Of a DNA stretch of 64,000 nucleotides, positions 8,491 to 18,804 are shown piece by piece. Under the pieces are notes generated by a model. The model made no database searches. It was given only the letters and a program-made list of their open reading frames with translations, and was not told the origin of the DNA. How positions within the stretch are numbered: position 1 is the stretch's first letter; each line of letters begins with the position of its first letter. Origin of the DNA: Adiantum capillus-veneris. Its lineage: Eukaryota; Streptophyta; Polypodiopsida; Polypodiales; Pteridaceae. Both the position numbers and the translations under genes were made by a program. Location: NCBI GenBank assembly GCA_014529385.2, contig CM043952.1, forward strand, positions 65,062,370-65,126,369. The letters run 5' to 3'.

Positions 8491-10719
8491 TTAAACAGGC
8501 ACTAACGCTTGTTCTTCCTGATTCTCTAAGGTTGGTGCATATCTAATGCCCACTGGTCTTGCTCCTGGTAAAGGTGGTTGTTGTCCCAATACCGGTTGCG
8601 ATCTTTCTATCCCCATAGGTCCTGGTACATTTCCCGTTGGGTATCGAGGTACTGGATGTACTTGAGGTGGTGCTAATTGAGCAGGAGGTGCATACTGACG
8701 CTCCCTTACATACCCTTTGTTGTAATAGCACTCCTCTGTTGGATGGTTTGTCCATTTTTGTTCAATAGCACACCATTTCAGTGTTTTTGGCAATGGTTTT
8801 TGGTATGGTGCCATCCTTTTTAGAGCATCTTCTATCATTTGCTCTACATTTGGCATGGTTGTTGGTTGAACATTCTTTTTAGTGGTAGTCTCGCTCGCTA
8901 CAGAGGAGGAGCTACTGGATGCAAAATCTGTATCCGCTGACACCTCTCCATAAACCGTACAGTTATCCACTAAGTACAATGCCTCTCTCGCTACGGAGGA
9001 GGAGCTACTGGATGCAAAATCTGTATCCGCTGACACCTCTCCATAAACCGTACAGTTATCCACTAAGTACAATGCCTCTCTCGTTACTTGCTCGAAACTT
9101 GTACAAGCTTTCAAGTGCAAGTCCTTGAGAGTGTCGTTTCTCAGTCCCTCAATAAAGAGAACAGATAGTCTGTCATCTTGTGGTCGTTCACGTACTGGAC
9201 ATCTCTCAATGTATTGTTTGAAGCGAAGTGAAGCTTCCTTCACTTTTTCGTGTTCTCTCTGTTTAAAAGCATATATTTGTGAGACCGTATTGTGCTTAAT
9301 CCCTCTTTTTGAGAATTCCTCAGCAAACTCTCTTAGCAAATGGTCAATGTCATGGAATCCCCCTATGTTCAGTGGTTGAAACCATGTCAATGCCGTACCT
9401 TCTAGAGTAAGACCAAATCCCTCGTATTGTGTATGGAAATCTGTTATCTGCTCAGCTCTTAAGACTTGCTTAAAGAGTGACACATGTGCATACGGATCTC
9501 CTGAACCACCATACTTCTTTGGCATACACTTCGCTACTTGAGATGGTCTCATACGTCTATGGTCTGCTACCAATCTCATTGCTCCTGTGTCCCGGCTAAA
9601 GCTTTCTCTAGCATCATGGACTTCATGGGTTACCCTTGTCGGTTCCCCTGCCCTGAATCTACTACTAGGAGGTAAATGTGATGGTTCCGCTTCGAACCTT
9701 GGACCTGGAGTGGTATATGTGTGGATTGGAACTGCACTACCTCGATTCGTATCCATTGACTCTCTGGAATGTAATGATCCCATTGGTCCAAGCTTCGAGT
9801 ACGGAGGTTGGCTGAAAGAGTCAGCAACCTGAGTTCTTTGTCCTCCTGTTGTCATTGGGTTTTTCACTCCATTTGTTGGTGCTGGTCTTTGTGAGCTAGA
9901 AGTAACATAATACTGATGTAGTGGTCCCCCAAAGTATGTATATCCTTCTAATTCTTTCTTGCCCATTGTTGAGTATTGCCTCCCATACTTGTCGTAAGCG
10001 GCAATTTTCACTTCCGATCCCTCTGTGTAGGTAAACACATAAAGTCTTTTTTGGTCTGTCAACTCTCCGGTGTAGGGTTCTTCACATCTATAATAGAGAT
10101 CTTGCTCCCCATTATTATATTTGTATAGCCCCACATAGATGTTATCAGTGTTGATCCTTGTAGTTTCATTCTCTCTTCTTAACTTCGCATCAGGGAATTT
10201 CATTATTGGTGCCTTCTCCTCAAGTTCTTCATCTACTTTGGCTTTGGTGCCCATCAATCCCCACTTGTCCACAATGTTAGGGTTTAGGACTACCAAGTAC
10301 ATGGTACCCTCGTCATCTAGATATCTATCTCCACTATAGCTCACAGGCACTAAGTCCTTGAACTCACTAGGTCTCTCCTCTATCTTTACACAATAGCGGT
10401 CCATTGCATCTTTGTAGATCTTGGCACCTTGCTCATTGTCGTACTGGTATTTTATGAACAATAGCTTCATTGTGGCGGAAGGGTTTGATGATCCTGCTGC
10501 CATATTTTCTCTGTTGTTCAGGTTCAAGTGTTCCAAGTGTTCGGTGAAAATCTCGTAAGATCTCTCCGAAGAAGTATCAGAGACACTTCCTTCAAAGATC
10601 GGCTCTAATGGTTGCACCCAACTTTGGTTTACACTTCCCTCGGTTGATATGACACTTGCTTGTTCCCCTTGTTTTAGTTGGTTATTCTGGAGATTCCTGC
10701 CCGATATCAAATTCATCAA
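8491..10719 (-). CDS. gag: Element A Gag, capsid part
   Basis: 742 codons from an ATG at 10719. The central part (about residues 400-560), with GGSGDPYAHVSLF, a conserved Trp (TWFQPL) and FKQREHEKVKEASLRFKQYIERC, matches the retrotransposon Gag capsid family that builds the virus-like particle. The N-terminal 370 residues are unusual and unrecognised. Residues about 547-608 contain a perfect-frame tandem duplication of 31 residues. The C-terminus is Pro/Gln-rich and ends at a TAA followed in frame by the zinc-knuckle ORF. The start was chosen because the leader to the right has no coding character and the ATG opens the long frame. Length is well above the 300-500 residues usual for plant Ty3 Gag. 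Confidence 0.85.
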   Translation of the reverse strand: MMNLISGRNLQNNQLKQGEQASVISTEGSVNQSWVQPLEPIFEGSVSDTSSERSYEIFTEHLEHLNLNNRENMAAGSSNPSATMKLLFIKYQYDNEQGAKIYKDAMDRYCVKIEERPSEFKDLVPVSYSGDRYLDDEGTMYLVVLNPNIVDKWGLMGTKAKVDEELEEKAPIMKFPDAKLRRENETTRINTDNIYVGLYKYNNGEQDLYYRCEEPYTGELTDQKRLYVFTYTEGSEVKIAAYDKYGRQYSTMGKKELEGYTYFGGPLHQYYVTSSSQRPAPTNGVKNPMTTGGQRTQVADSFSQPPYSKLGPMGSLHSRESMDTNRGSAVPIHTYTTPGPRFEAEPSHLPPSSRFRAGEPTRVTHEVHDARESFSRDTGAMRLVADHRRMRPSQVAKCMPKKYGGSGDPYAHVSLFKQVLRAEQITDFHTQYEGFGLTLEGTALTWFQPLNIGGFHDIDHLLREFAEEFSKRGIKHNTVSQIYAFKQREHEKVKEASLRFKQYIERCPVRERPQDDRLSVLFIEGLRNDTLKDLHLKACTSFEQVTREALYLVDNCTVYGEVSADTDFASSSSSSVAREALYLVDNCTVYGEVSADTDFASSSSSSVASETTTKKNVQPTTMPNVEQMIEDALKRMAPYQKPLPKTLKWCAIEQKWTNHPTEECYYNKGYVRERQYAPPAQLAPPQVHPVPRYPTGNVPGPMGIERSQPVLGQQPPLPGARPVGIRYAPTLENQEEQALVPV
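8897..9082 (-). repeat. 93-bp tandem duplication inside element A gag
   Basis: Two adjacent, almost identical 93-bp units encode the 31-residue block starting REALYLVDNCTVYGE and ending in a Ser run. The unit is a multiple of three, so the frame is kept. Near identity points to a recent event. Confidence 0.95.
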
Positions 10720-12120
10720 TTCCCCTAAAGGACTTTAACTTTTCCGTCTCGGCAATTTGTTTTCCCCAAGTTTTTGTGGTCAGAATTGATCCAAACTGAT
10801 TGATACTTGATCAATTGTTTAATCTTGTCAGTTGGACAACTTCTGTTTCATCAAGTGAGAATTTTGTTGCAGTTATGCTGAAAAAGACATTATACGCGTA
10901 TGATGTCTTTTTTCACAGATTTGGACTATTTTGGTTATGCTCACTCTCAGTAGCCCCCTTATGCTCTGTCCACTCACAAAATTCAGTTTGAACTCTGTTT
11001 GAGCAAGTTATGGCTAATTTAGGCTTTTCTTGGCAATTTTCCGCTTTTGACTTGTTTTGGGTCAATTGTGATCCAAATGGGATGAAACTTGAAATATAAC
11101 CTCTAGACAGCTATTACAATGGATCTGTGTTGGCAAAGTATCAAAATATGTCCAAAATTAGGTCAAAGACATCATACGCGTATGATGTCTTTTTCATCAA
11201 TTTGGGTCAAGACTTGATATTTTTGCTTTCTACAGTGTTTGTAACAATCTTGTCAGGTCAAATATCAAAAATAAGCAGTGGATGTGCTAAAAGACATTAT
11301 ACGCGTATGATGTCTTTTGTCCCAGATTTTAACTATTCTTGGTTTTAAGCCTTCTCCAATGTTTATAATTGAGTTTCAAGTGTTTTTGTCAGGTTTGAAT
11401 GTAAAAACAAGATCTGAATCCAAAATTTCCTATTCTTTGCGTTTCTTGGACTCCGACTTGTCTTTTTGGGTTTCTTTGAGTGTTAATGCTCTTGTTTTAA
11501 GTTGAAATTAGGGTATAACTCCCCTTTTGAACACTCTGGTAAAGTCAAAATTTCTGTTTTGGTCTCTGTTTGGTCATTTAGACATCATACGCGTATGATG
11601 TCTAAAGTTGCAGATTTCTAGTTTTTTGGCACAGAATCCTTCCTAAAGCTTTCTCAAGTGCTCAGCAACCCCCAGATACACAGAAAATTTCTCTGACTTT
11701 TGTTTATTGCAAGTTTCACTACTAACTCGACGGTTTAGTGATCTAACATGCAATCAACCATATCAAGCAAATACTCCAATGATTACTAGCTCTAGATCAG
11801 GATCAAATGAAGTCCTACCTAAGCTATTCCTAATCATAAAATGGGTTTGGTAATTGTGATTTTAAAGAGATCCACTGCCACTCACGGACTAGCAAATTCT
11901 TCTTCTATCAACAACTACTCAACACCAACAAAACAACAAACAAATCTAAGCTAAACTAAAAATACTGTCAACACGGAAGACCCAGGAATACCCCACTTCC
12001 TAGTATCTCTCGAGATCTTCGGAGTCCACCACTCCTAGATCTTTTCTAACTAAAGTATACAAAGTAGTTTATACGACTCACCTCGTAGGATTAGTCTAAG
12101 GTCACCTACTTAGGGCTCTC
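10720..12120 (-). other. 5' leader of element A
   Basis: About 1.4 kb between primer site and gag start with no convincing coding frame. It carries four copies of a palindrome (see 10886-11602), each followed by a loosely repeated T-rich segment. Long leaders of this kind hold packaging and dimerisation signals in retroelements; that role here is inference. Confidence 0.6.
10886..11602. repeat. Four palindromes centred on ACGCGT in the element A leader
   Basis: 22-bp copies at 10886-10907, 11168-11189, 11293-11314 and 11581-11602, with the common core ATCATACGCGTATGAT or ATTATACGCGTATGAT. The second and fourth are perfect palindromes; the first and third differ at one position. Flanking A and T runs extend the first to about 33 bp. 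A degenerate fifth copy lies at 18435-18455 in the leader of element B. Confidence 0.95.
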
Positions 12121-12139
12121 GTCCCCGGCAGCGGCGCCA
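12121..12139 (-). promoter_or_regulatory. Primer binding site of element A, tRNA-Asp type
   Basis: On the element strand it reads TGGCGCCGCTGCCGGGGAC, the complement expected for a tRNA-Asp-like 3' end, two bases after the LTR end (...TTAACA). It fixes the direction of the element and the inner edge of its 5' LTR. Confidence 0.85.
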
Positions 12140-12141
12140 AA

Positions 12142-13301
12142 TGTTAAGGCGGTTACGCCGCTAGCGGAAGCTAAATAGCGAGAACTCAACCAACAACAGA
12201 ATTTGTCAGACGAGGACGGAGCTTGACCCGCAGGCGCATGGAAACAACTAGGTGGGTGTCAAATCACCTACTCGACCTTCTAATGACAATCACTACTAAG
12301 GAAATCAAATCTAAGTTCTAAAATACGCAAGTGACTAAAATCCGTACTACGAACGAATGCTATACAAAACAGGATCTAGAATCATTGATTCGATCTCAAA
12401 CTCAAGGGGAAGTCTATACACTAGGTAAGAACAACACCCTAAAGACTTGAACCGCAAAATCAACCTATAACCACGCCGTGCGGTAAACGCGTATGAAGAC
12501 AGGCCGAAAAATACAGGTGATCGAAACTTGACCCCGATGTGTAGCTCTACTCGTTGTGGTTCTATAGATATGCTGCACGCTCTATTCCGACACACGAGTT
12601 GGAAGAAAACTCACACCGAAGCTCGTAGGAACTTACCACACATAGAAGCCGAGAGCACGCAATCTTGGTATCTGTGCGTAGCTCTCGCCGTTGCTAACAT
12701 AATGGCGGTGTCGCTTCTCCAATGGCGGCTCCGTAGCTCGCGTAGCAAGTAGATAAGACTCTCTCTCTCTCTCTCTCACTCTCTCAGACACAGTCACGGC
12801 GCTCAAAAACTCACTTTGATTAAAAACTGAATCCCTTAGGTTACAAAAACTTTGGCTTATATACCTCAGCCTTGGAGGTGAGAACATCTCTAACTAATTA
12901 CATCAGCAAGTGAAATTACTTCGGAATTACAAGCTGGAAACTCAAGTGAGTCCCGTTACTTAATGAATGGCTCAAATCAAAATTAATGTCGGAAAGACAT
13001 TTATTACAATCAATGGTTACAAAATGATGAGTGTGAGCAAAAATGTGGGTGTGATCCTCTGCTGGCTCAACACTCCCATAGTGTCCTAAGGCATAAAAGA
13101 AGTTCCTAGCCAAAAATTTCATTGCATTTGGAGCATATTTTGGCTGAAAAGTGTCAAAAGACGGAAATTGGGCAAGGTTCATGCTTGCATTGACCATAAC
13201 TTGCACAAAAAGTGTGGAAATTGAATTTTTAAAGTTGTTGAGGGTTGCTTGAGTGATAAGGAGTCTTTGGACAAAAGTCACTTCATTTTTTCACAAAAAA
13301 T
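12142..13301 (-). repeat. 5' LTR of element A, right end cut by element E
   Basis: It starts at the primer-site side with the plus-strand sequence TGTTAAGGCGG and extends at least 1160 bp until element E. A short (CT)n run sits at 12764-12785. On the element strand a TATA-like GGTATATAAGCC occurs at 12854-12865, giving an R-U5 of roughly 700 bp if used. No second copy is visible in the window, so the outer end is undefined. Confidence 0.6.
12854..12865 (-). promoter_or_regulatory. TATA-like box in element A LTR
   Basis: GGTATATAAGCC on the element strand, inside the LTR and oriented toward the primer site. Position and sequence fit an LTR promoter, but there is no second LTR copy to compare. 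Confidence 0.4.
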
Positions 13302-13527
13302 TGTTACCATATACATGTGGTAGTGATGTGTGGGAACACACTAGGACCGTCGGGGCATTTTTTCCCTCTTTAGGAGGTTTTCCCCCCGTGCATTGTATAT
13401 ATGCCTATCACTCTAGGGCTATCTATCTTGCCATTTCACACCAAGTAATCCACTCTCTATTGTGTGACTCGAGCTTTTTTCATCTTCTCCAAGCTGTGTG
13501 TGTTTTCTTGCAACCCTAATGCCAACA
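13302..13527 (+). repeat. 5' LTR of element E
   Basis: Nearly identical to 18207-18432. Begins TGTTACC, ends CCAACA, followed by AT and the primer site. Confidence 0.95.
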
Positions 13528-13529
13528 AT

Positions 13530-13541
13530 TGGTATCAAAGC
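13530..13541 (+). promoter_or_regulatory. Primer binding site of element E
   Basis: TGGTATCAAAGC, one base from the TGGTATCAGAGC complement of plant initiator tRNA-Met that copia elements use. Confidence 0.9.
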
Positions 13542-13895
13542 AGGTCACGTCCTCCTGGGCTTAGTCTCGCCACAGCAGCTCTAGCAAACGCCTGCTCACT
13601 TTCTCTGATTTCAGTGAGCTTTGGCGAGCATTCGTAGGTTTACAAAAATTTTAGGTGTGCTCATAGAGCTCAGTCTGCTCAAGTTTTTGATTCAAGCTCA
13701 ATTCGACCTCCGTTTTCCACTACAACCAGGTCTGCACATGCAATTTTGTCATTTTGTACAGAATTTTTATCAGTGCCAATTACTACATAACAGGTCCCAT
13801 ATAGTCTACTGCGGGTTGTGTTATATAGCACGTGTTGGTATCACTCAATTTCTCCTCATTTCGGGCAGTTTTCACGTCAGCTGCATGCATTTTCC

Positions 13896-14974
13896 ATGGT
13901 TGACAACAACATAGATGTGTTCAAGATGCTTGCTGCTAAGGACAAATTGGATGGGGGCAATTGCCCTATGTGGGCTTACATGATCTTGTGTCAAAAGGCG
14001 TCTAGAATATTGTGCAGGGCATTGATGTATGTCCTTGTTCTAAGGATGTAGGCGATGTTGAGGATGTGGTAGGTCTTGCTGCAAGGATTGCTGTTGTTGG
14101 AGTTGTTTTTCATACAACGAAACAAGCTCGTTGGGATGTAAAGGATGCGGAGACTCATGTGTTGATTGTGTTGTTTGTGAAGCGCATCATTACTCCTCAC
14201 ATTCGTTCCTAGAAACTTTCAAAACAGGCTTGGGATATTCTGGTTGTTCTTTATGCAAGTCGCAATGAGGCAAAAATTGCATTGCTGCGTGAAGAGATGG
14301 AGTTGCATGAGGAAGATGAAATGGACACTTTCCTTGATGGTGTCAAGGATGTTAATGAGCAACTAATTTCTGCAGGAGAAGTCATTTTTGGTAGTTCACT
14401 TGTGCAGATTGTTCTTGATGCTTTGCCAGATTCTTACCAGACTTTTGCTAGTACTTGGAGACTTATAATCCAAGAAAATCCCGAAGTTGTCGTTTGATGC
14501 AGTATGCACATTGCTATTGCAAGAGTCACTTTTTCCAAAGAAATCAAGACTAGACAGCGTGCAGTTGAACAGGCTTTTATTGCAGCTCAAAGAAAACATG
14601 GGAACAACAATGTAACCACTACTTATGGTTCTGCTGCGAGTGGCAAAACTTCTGTTCCTAATGCTTTTGTTGGTAGCACTTTGTCTGGAGATTTTGGTGA
14701 TAAGGAAAAAAAGAAGATGCATTGCCATTATTGTAAAGCTAATGATCACTTGATCAAGCAGTGTCCAAAATTGAAGGCAAAAGAGGCTAAGAAGAAAGAG
14801 GTTGGATCCACTACAGGGTCCAATACAAGTGCAGCAATTGAAGAACCTTCTTTCAAAGGAGATTGTGATGCTGATGTTGATGTAGAATGGGCATTTAGTC
14901 CAGAGTGCACTTATGATCCTATTGTCCATGATGCATGTATGTCTGTTGCTGCAGATTCACATGTGATATTTTGA
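13896..14974 (+). pseudogene. gag: Element E gag remnant
   Basis: Starts at the ATG of MVDNNIDVFKML with a KLDGGNCPMWAYMIL segment, the N-terminal pattern of copia Gag. The frame shifts near 14040 and is stopped at about 14210 and 14497. The middle part (14282-14497) keeps the Gag helices, including QLISAGEVIFGSSLVQIVL and LPDSYQTF. The last part (14504-14974) has a zinc knuckle CHYCKANDHLIKQC with the usual C-x2-C-x4-H-x4-C spacing, flanked by Lys-rich stretches. Gag packages the element RNA. The number of breaks makes this copy non-coding. Confidence 0.85.
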
Positions 14975-15518
14975 TAGTGGTGTTACAAAGCACATTACCT
15001 CACATCGTGATTTCTTTACCTCTATTGAGTCTGTCCCTCATGGGAATATGGTGACTTGTGTCAAAAATGCCTCTTATTCTGTTCAAGGAGTTGGAAAGAT
15101 TGTGCTTACTGCTGCAAATGGCAGTTCTTTCACACTTGTTGATGCATTGTATGTACCTGGGATAAAAAAGAACCTTTTGTCTGTGTCTGCACTTGCTAGA
15201 CTCGGTCTTGTAGTCAAATTTGTGGACGATAGATGTACAGTTCATGATCTTAGTTTTGGTGATGAAATTGTTGCATCTGGTCTTTTGTGTCGTGGGCTGT
15301 ATAAGCTCATTTTGTATGACAAGTGTGGACAAAATTTTGCAAATACAATCGCAGATTCAAGGGTTGTTTCACATGCAAAACTATGGCATGCACGTTTTGG
15401 GTATCTAAATTTTGCCAGTTTGCTGCGTTTGCAAAAATATGATATAGTTTCTTCTTTGCCGCCTCTTGAAGAACCTGTCAAGCATGTTTGTGAAGGATGT
15501 ATTTTGGGTAAAATGTAG
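14965..15518 (+). pseudogene. pol: Element E protease and pre-integrase remnant
   Basis: The protease motif FDSGVTKHIT lies near 14970 in a frame different from gag, where copia elements have D-S-G-A/C. It is followed by the conserved YVPGIKKNLLSVSAL block. The pre-integrase zinc segment LWHARFGYLNFASLLRL and CEGCILGKM (15385-15518) follow, then a TAG. The protease cuts Gag-Pol; the second part starts the integrase. Confidence 0.85.
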
Positions 15519-16530
15519 CGTGCTAAGTTTCCAAAGGATGGGTCAGCTCGTGCTACATGGAGATTGTAGCTTGTGCATAGTGATGTTTGTGGGCCTATGC
15601 AAACTCTATCCTTGGGAAATTACTTGTATTTCGTGACTTTCATTGATGACTACTTCATGCATGCATGGGTATATCCGTTGAAAGCTAAGTCCGAAGTGTT
15701 TATGTGCTTCAAGCAATTTCTTGCTATGGCTGAAAATGTCTTGAAATGTACAATGGGCACCCTCCGTTCCGATCGATGGGGGGAGAATATGTCTCATGAA
15801 TTTAATGCATTTTTGGCTAGTCGTGGGATAAAACACCAATGTACAGTGCCGTATATGCCTGAGCAAAATGGTGTTGCTGAGAGGAAAAATAGGTCTCTTA
15901 TGGAAATGGCACAATGTATGGTCAAGGGTCAAGCTTTACCACATTCTTTTTGGCTCATGTGTGCCACTTATGTACTCAGCAGGTGTCCTACAAAAGCGTT
16001 GCAGTCTATGACTCCATATGAAGCATGGCATGATAGAAAGCCTTCTATTGAGCACATGCATGTTTTTTGTTGTTTGGCATATGCTTTGGTGCCACAAACA
16101 CAACACAAAAAATTAGATGATAAGGCTGTCAAATGTATTTTTGTTGGTTATAGTGCTAAAAGCAAAGGTTATAGGTTGTATTATCCACAAACAAAGCGTA
16201 TTTTGGTTTCACGGGGATGTTGTGTTTGTGGAAGATTCATTTCAACCCTTGCTGTCATGTACTAGAGACAGTAATGTCAGCTCACATGACATTTATGACA
16301 CTTTGTCACCTCTTTTCAGTGGTGGAAGAACAATGTATGAGGCAAATGTACAGCCTATGGGGGTTTTTGAAAATGTAACAAATCAACCTATTACTGATGC
16401 AGATATACATGATGCACTTGATGAGGAAAGGGCTGAAAATGAGCAGGCTACAGGTATGCCAAAATGGCTGGTGCACACTTTGCGTGACAGTAAATTGGAT
16501 GCACCTTTTTCAAGTCGCACTTGTTAAGAT
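15519..16530 (+). pseudogene. pol: Element E integrase remnant
   Basis: The core contains HSDVCGPM, TLRSDRWGE and PEQNGVAERKNR, carrying the D, D and E of the DDE integrase. The second motif is normally SDRGGE, so one Gly is now Trp. The C-terminal copia block KCIFVGYSAKSKGYRLYYP (about 16130-16190) is present, and a frameshift near 16220 moves the remainder to another frame (16117-16527). It inserts element DNA into the chromosome in active copies. Confidence 0.85.
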
Positions 16531-17503
16531 CTCGCCATGCATCTTATGCATCAGATTGTTATGCTTTGGCTGTGTTTAGCTTACATGATGTTGAGGAACC
16601 TCTGTCTTTTGATGAAGCACAAAGTTCAAAAATTTGGATGGCTGCCATGCAATCAGAATATGATGCACTTATAGAAAATGACACATGGACTTTATGTGAT
16701 TTGCCTCCTGGAAAAAAGGCCATTGGTACAAAGTGGGTTTGCAAGTTGAAACGAAAGCCGGATGGTGAGGTTGATGGCCATAAGGCTCGACTTGTTGCAA
16801 AAGGCTATGCGCAACAGAAAGGCATAGATTATGAAGAAATTTTTGCTTCCACTTGTCGTATGACTATTGTTTGTTTTCTATGTGCATTGGCTGCTCACTT
16901 TGGTTGGGATGTACATCAATTGGACATTGTTACTGCTTTCTTGAATGGTGACATATTTGAGGAAGTTTATGTAACGTAGTCTCGCAGTTTGTCAAGAAAG
17001 GACAAGAAGATAAGGTGTGCAAATGTAACAAAGCTTTGTATAGGTTGAAGCAATCTGCTTGTGCTTAGTATGAGAAGGCTGACACTCATTTGGTCAAACA
17101 AGGATTTTGTAACAGTCCAATAGAAAGAACATTGTATGTCAAGCATGAGGGCAATGTACTTCTCATTGTTGTTCTTTATTTGGATGATTTGCTGATCACT
17201 GGTGCCAATGAGGCACATATTGCTGAATTTAAGACTGATTTGAGTGCTACTTTCAAGGTGAAAGATTTGGGACTGTTGCATTATTACTTGGGCATACAGT
17301 TTAAACAGTGTGATGGTGGTATTGCATTGTGTCAAAAAAGTTACATAGAGACATTACTATGCAAGTTTGGACTTGAGGATTGCAAACCTATTGCCACTCC
17401 CATGGAAACAAGTTTGAAGTTGAGTGTCATGATGCTGGTGATCCTGCCGATGTCACTCTTTACCAAACTGCTATTAGCTGCCTCATTTATGTATGCAACA
17501 TGA
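16531..17503 (+). pseudogene. pol: Element E reverse transcriptase remnant
   Basis: Copia RT with GTKWVCKLKRKPDG, ARLVAKGYAQQKGIDYEE, the LDIVTAFLNGDIFEEVYV block and, after a TAG at 16977 and further breaks, the catalytic LYLDDLLITG at about 17180. KDLGLLHYYLGIQF follows. Motifs are intact but the frame is not. Confidence 0.88.
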
Positions 17504-17519
17504 GATTGTATATTTAGTT

Positions 17520-18078
17520 TGCAATCTCACAGGTCACTAGATTTATGCATAGCCCAGGTCTAAGCACTGGCAAGCAATCAAGAGGATTTTTCACTACTTG
17601 AGTGGCACTTTGCATCTTGGCTTGTTTTATCCCAAGGGGGGGATCATTGCCGCCAGATTTATATGCTTTTTTAGACTCAGCTTTGGCTGGTTGTTATGAC
17701 ATGCGAGTGTCCACAAGTGGTTTTTGTTTCATGCTTGGCAATACATGTATTTCATGGTTGAGCAAGAAGCAACCTACTGTGGCCACTTCCAGTTGTGAGG
17801 CTGAGTACATGGCACTCTTCACAAATACGGTCGAGTGTATATGGCTCAAACATTGTATGCCTGATTTGGATGTTGGACAAGACATTGCCAAAATCATCTA
17901 CACTGATAGTCAGAGCACATTGGCAGTTGCGAGGAACCCAGTTTTTCATGCTCGCACAAAGCACATTGAGGTGCATTATCACTATGTCAGGGAGAGGCCC
18001 TCAGCAAGAGAGATCAGCTTGGCTTATGTGCCAACACAGGACAACCTCGTAGATCTTTTCACAAAGGCATTCTCGTGA
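17520..18078 (+). pseudogene. pol: Element E RNase H remnant
   Basis: Copia RNase H with DSALAGCYDMRVSTSGF, SSCEAEYMAL, IYTDSQSTLAVARNP and TKHIEVHYHYVRE, ending in LVDLFTKAFS just before the 3' LTR region. The 17602-18078 frame is open; the part before it is broken. It removes RNA from the RNA-DNA hybrid during replication. Confidence 0.88.
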
Positions 18079-18206
18079 GAAGTTTGAAGCTTTTTGCAAA
18101 GCTTTGGGCTTGCTACCCTTTGTGGACTGATCTTGTCCTCAGGGCATGGCCCTTCCCTTTACTTTTTGTGCCACCCCTCGTTCACCGCATCACTCCCACG
18201 GGGATT

Positions 18207-18432
18207 TGTTACCATATACATGTGGTAGTGATGTGTGTGAACACACTAGGACTGCCAGGGCATTTTTTCCCTCTTTAGAGGTTTTCCCCCCCGTGCATTG
18301 TATATATGCCCATCACTCTAGGGCTATCTATCTTTCCATTGCACACTAAGTAATACACTCTCTATTGTGTGCCTTGAGCTTCCTTCGTCTTCTCCAAGCT
18401 GTGTGTGTTTTCTTGCAACCCTAATTCCAACA
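18207..18432 (+). repeat. 3' LTR of element E
   Basis: 226 bp, same ends as the 5' LTR with scattered substitutions. Preceded by a short purine-rich stretch (ACGGGGATT). Confidence 0.95.
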
Positions 18433-18804
18433 AAGACATTGTACTGTATGATGTCTTCGGTCCCAAAAATTAGGAGCCAAAACCAACATCTGAGCTCACA
18501 AAAGTGTTTGCCATCACAAAATAGGCAGAGGGACCAAGTTTCATTCAATTTGGATCACTTTTGGGTGAGATAACCTCCTAGGGAAGTTGCAAGCAACCAA
18601 ACAGGAAAAGGAGTGATTGACCTGTCTAAAAGTGTCAAAATCACAAACTGAGACTTGGAGTGGTTAGAGTACATCAAGGAGAGTCTATTGTTAAAGTTTG
18701 GAGCAATCCTGACTCCTCTGCTGCCAGGTGCTAGAATGGCTGTAGACATGAGATACACATCGATGATGGAATCATCTAAGAAACAAGCGATAGTATGAAC
18801 TACA
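18433..18804 (+). other. Leader fragment of element B
   Basis: Contains a degenerate copy of the A-leader palindrome (18435-18455). It also has a segment (CAAGTTTCATTCAATTTGG at about 18536) matching the reverse complement of the A leader near 11080. This identifies the sequence right of element E as an A-like leader in the opposite direction to A. Confidence 0.7.

Larger units (their letters stand above)
1076..13301 (-). mobile_element. Element A: large Ty3/gypsy retrotransposon, 3' LTR not identified
   Basis: Seen in minus orientation: LTR (12142 upward), primer binding site complementary to a tRNA-Asp-like 3' end (12121-12139), a 1.4 kb leader, gag, a small middle ORF, pol and a tail ORF, then a polypurine candidate (1076-1089). 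All coding parts share one frame from 10719 down to 1111, broken only by stop codons at 8491, 7807, 7282 and 1708. Domain order RT, RNase H, integrase is the Ty3/gypsy order. Length, primer type and long LTR resemble Tat/Athila-like lineages, but the doubled zinc module and second protease are not part of the usual description. The right end is cut by element E at 13302, so no TSD can be read. Confidence 0.9.
13302..18432 (+). mobile_element. Element E: Ty1/copia retrotransposon without TSD
   Basis: 5131 bp with two 226-bp LTRs (TGTTACCATA...CCAACA), an initiator-Met-type primer site, and gag, protease, integrase, RT, RNase H in copia order. Coding frames are broken by stops and frameshifts. 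The five bases outside the LTRs differ (AAAAT before, AAGAC after), so there is no TSD. The left flank is element A's LTR, while the right flank is a leader of an A-like element in the opposite direction. Confidence 0.92.

Noticed and set aside
12347-13281. Several ORFs between A and E
   Set aside because: They lie in A's LTR, overlap on both strands and carry no domain.
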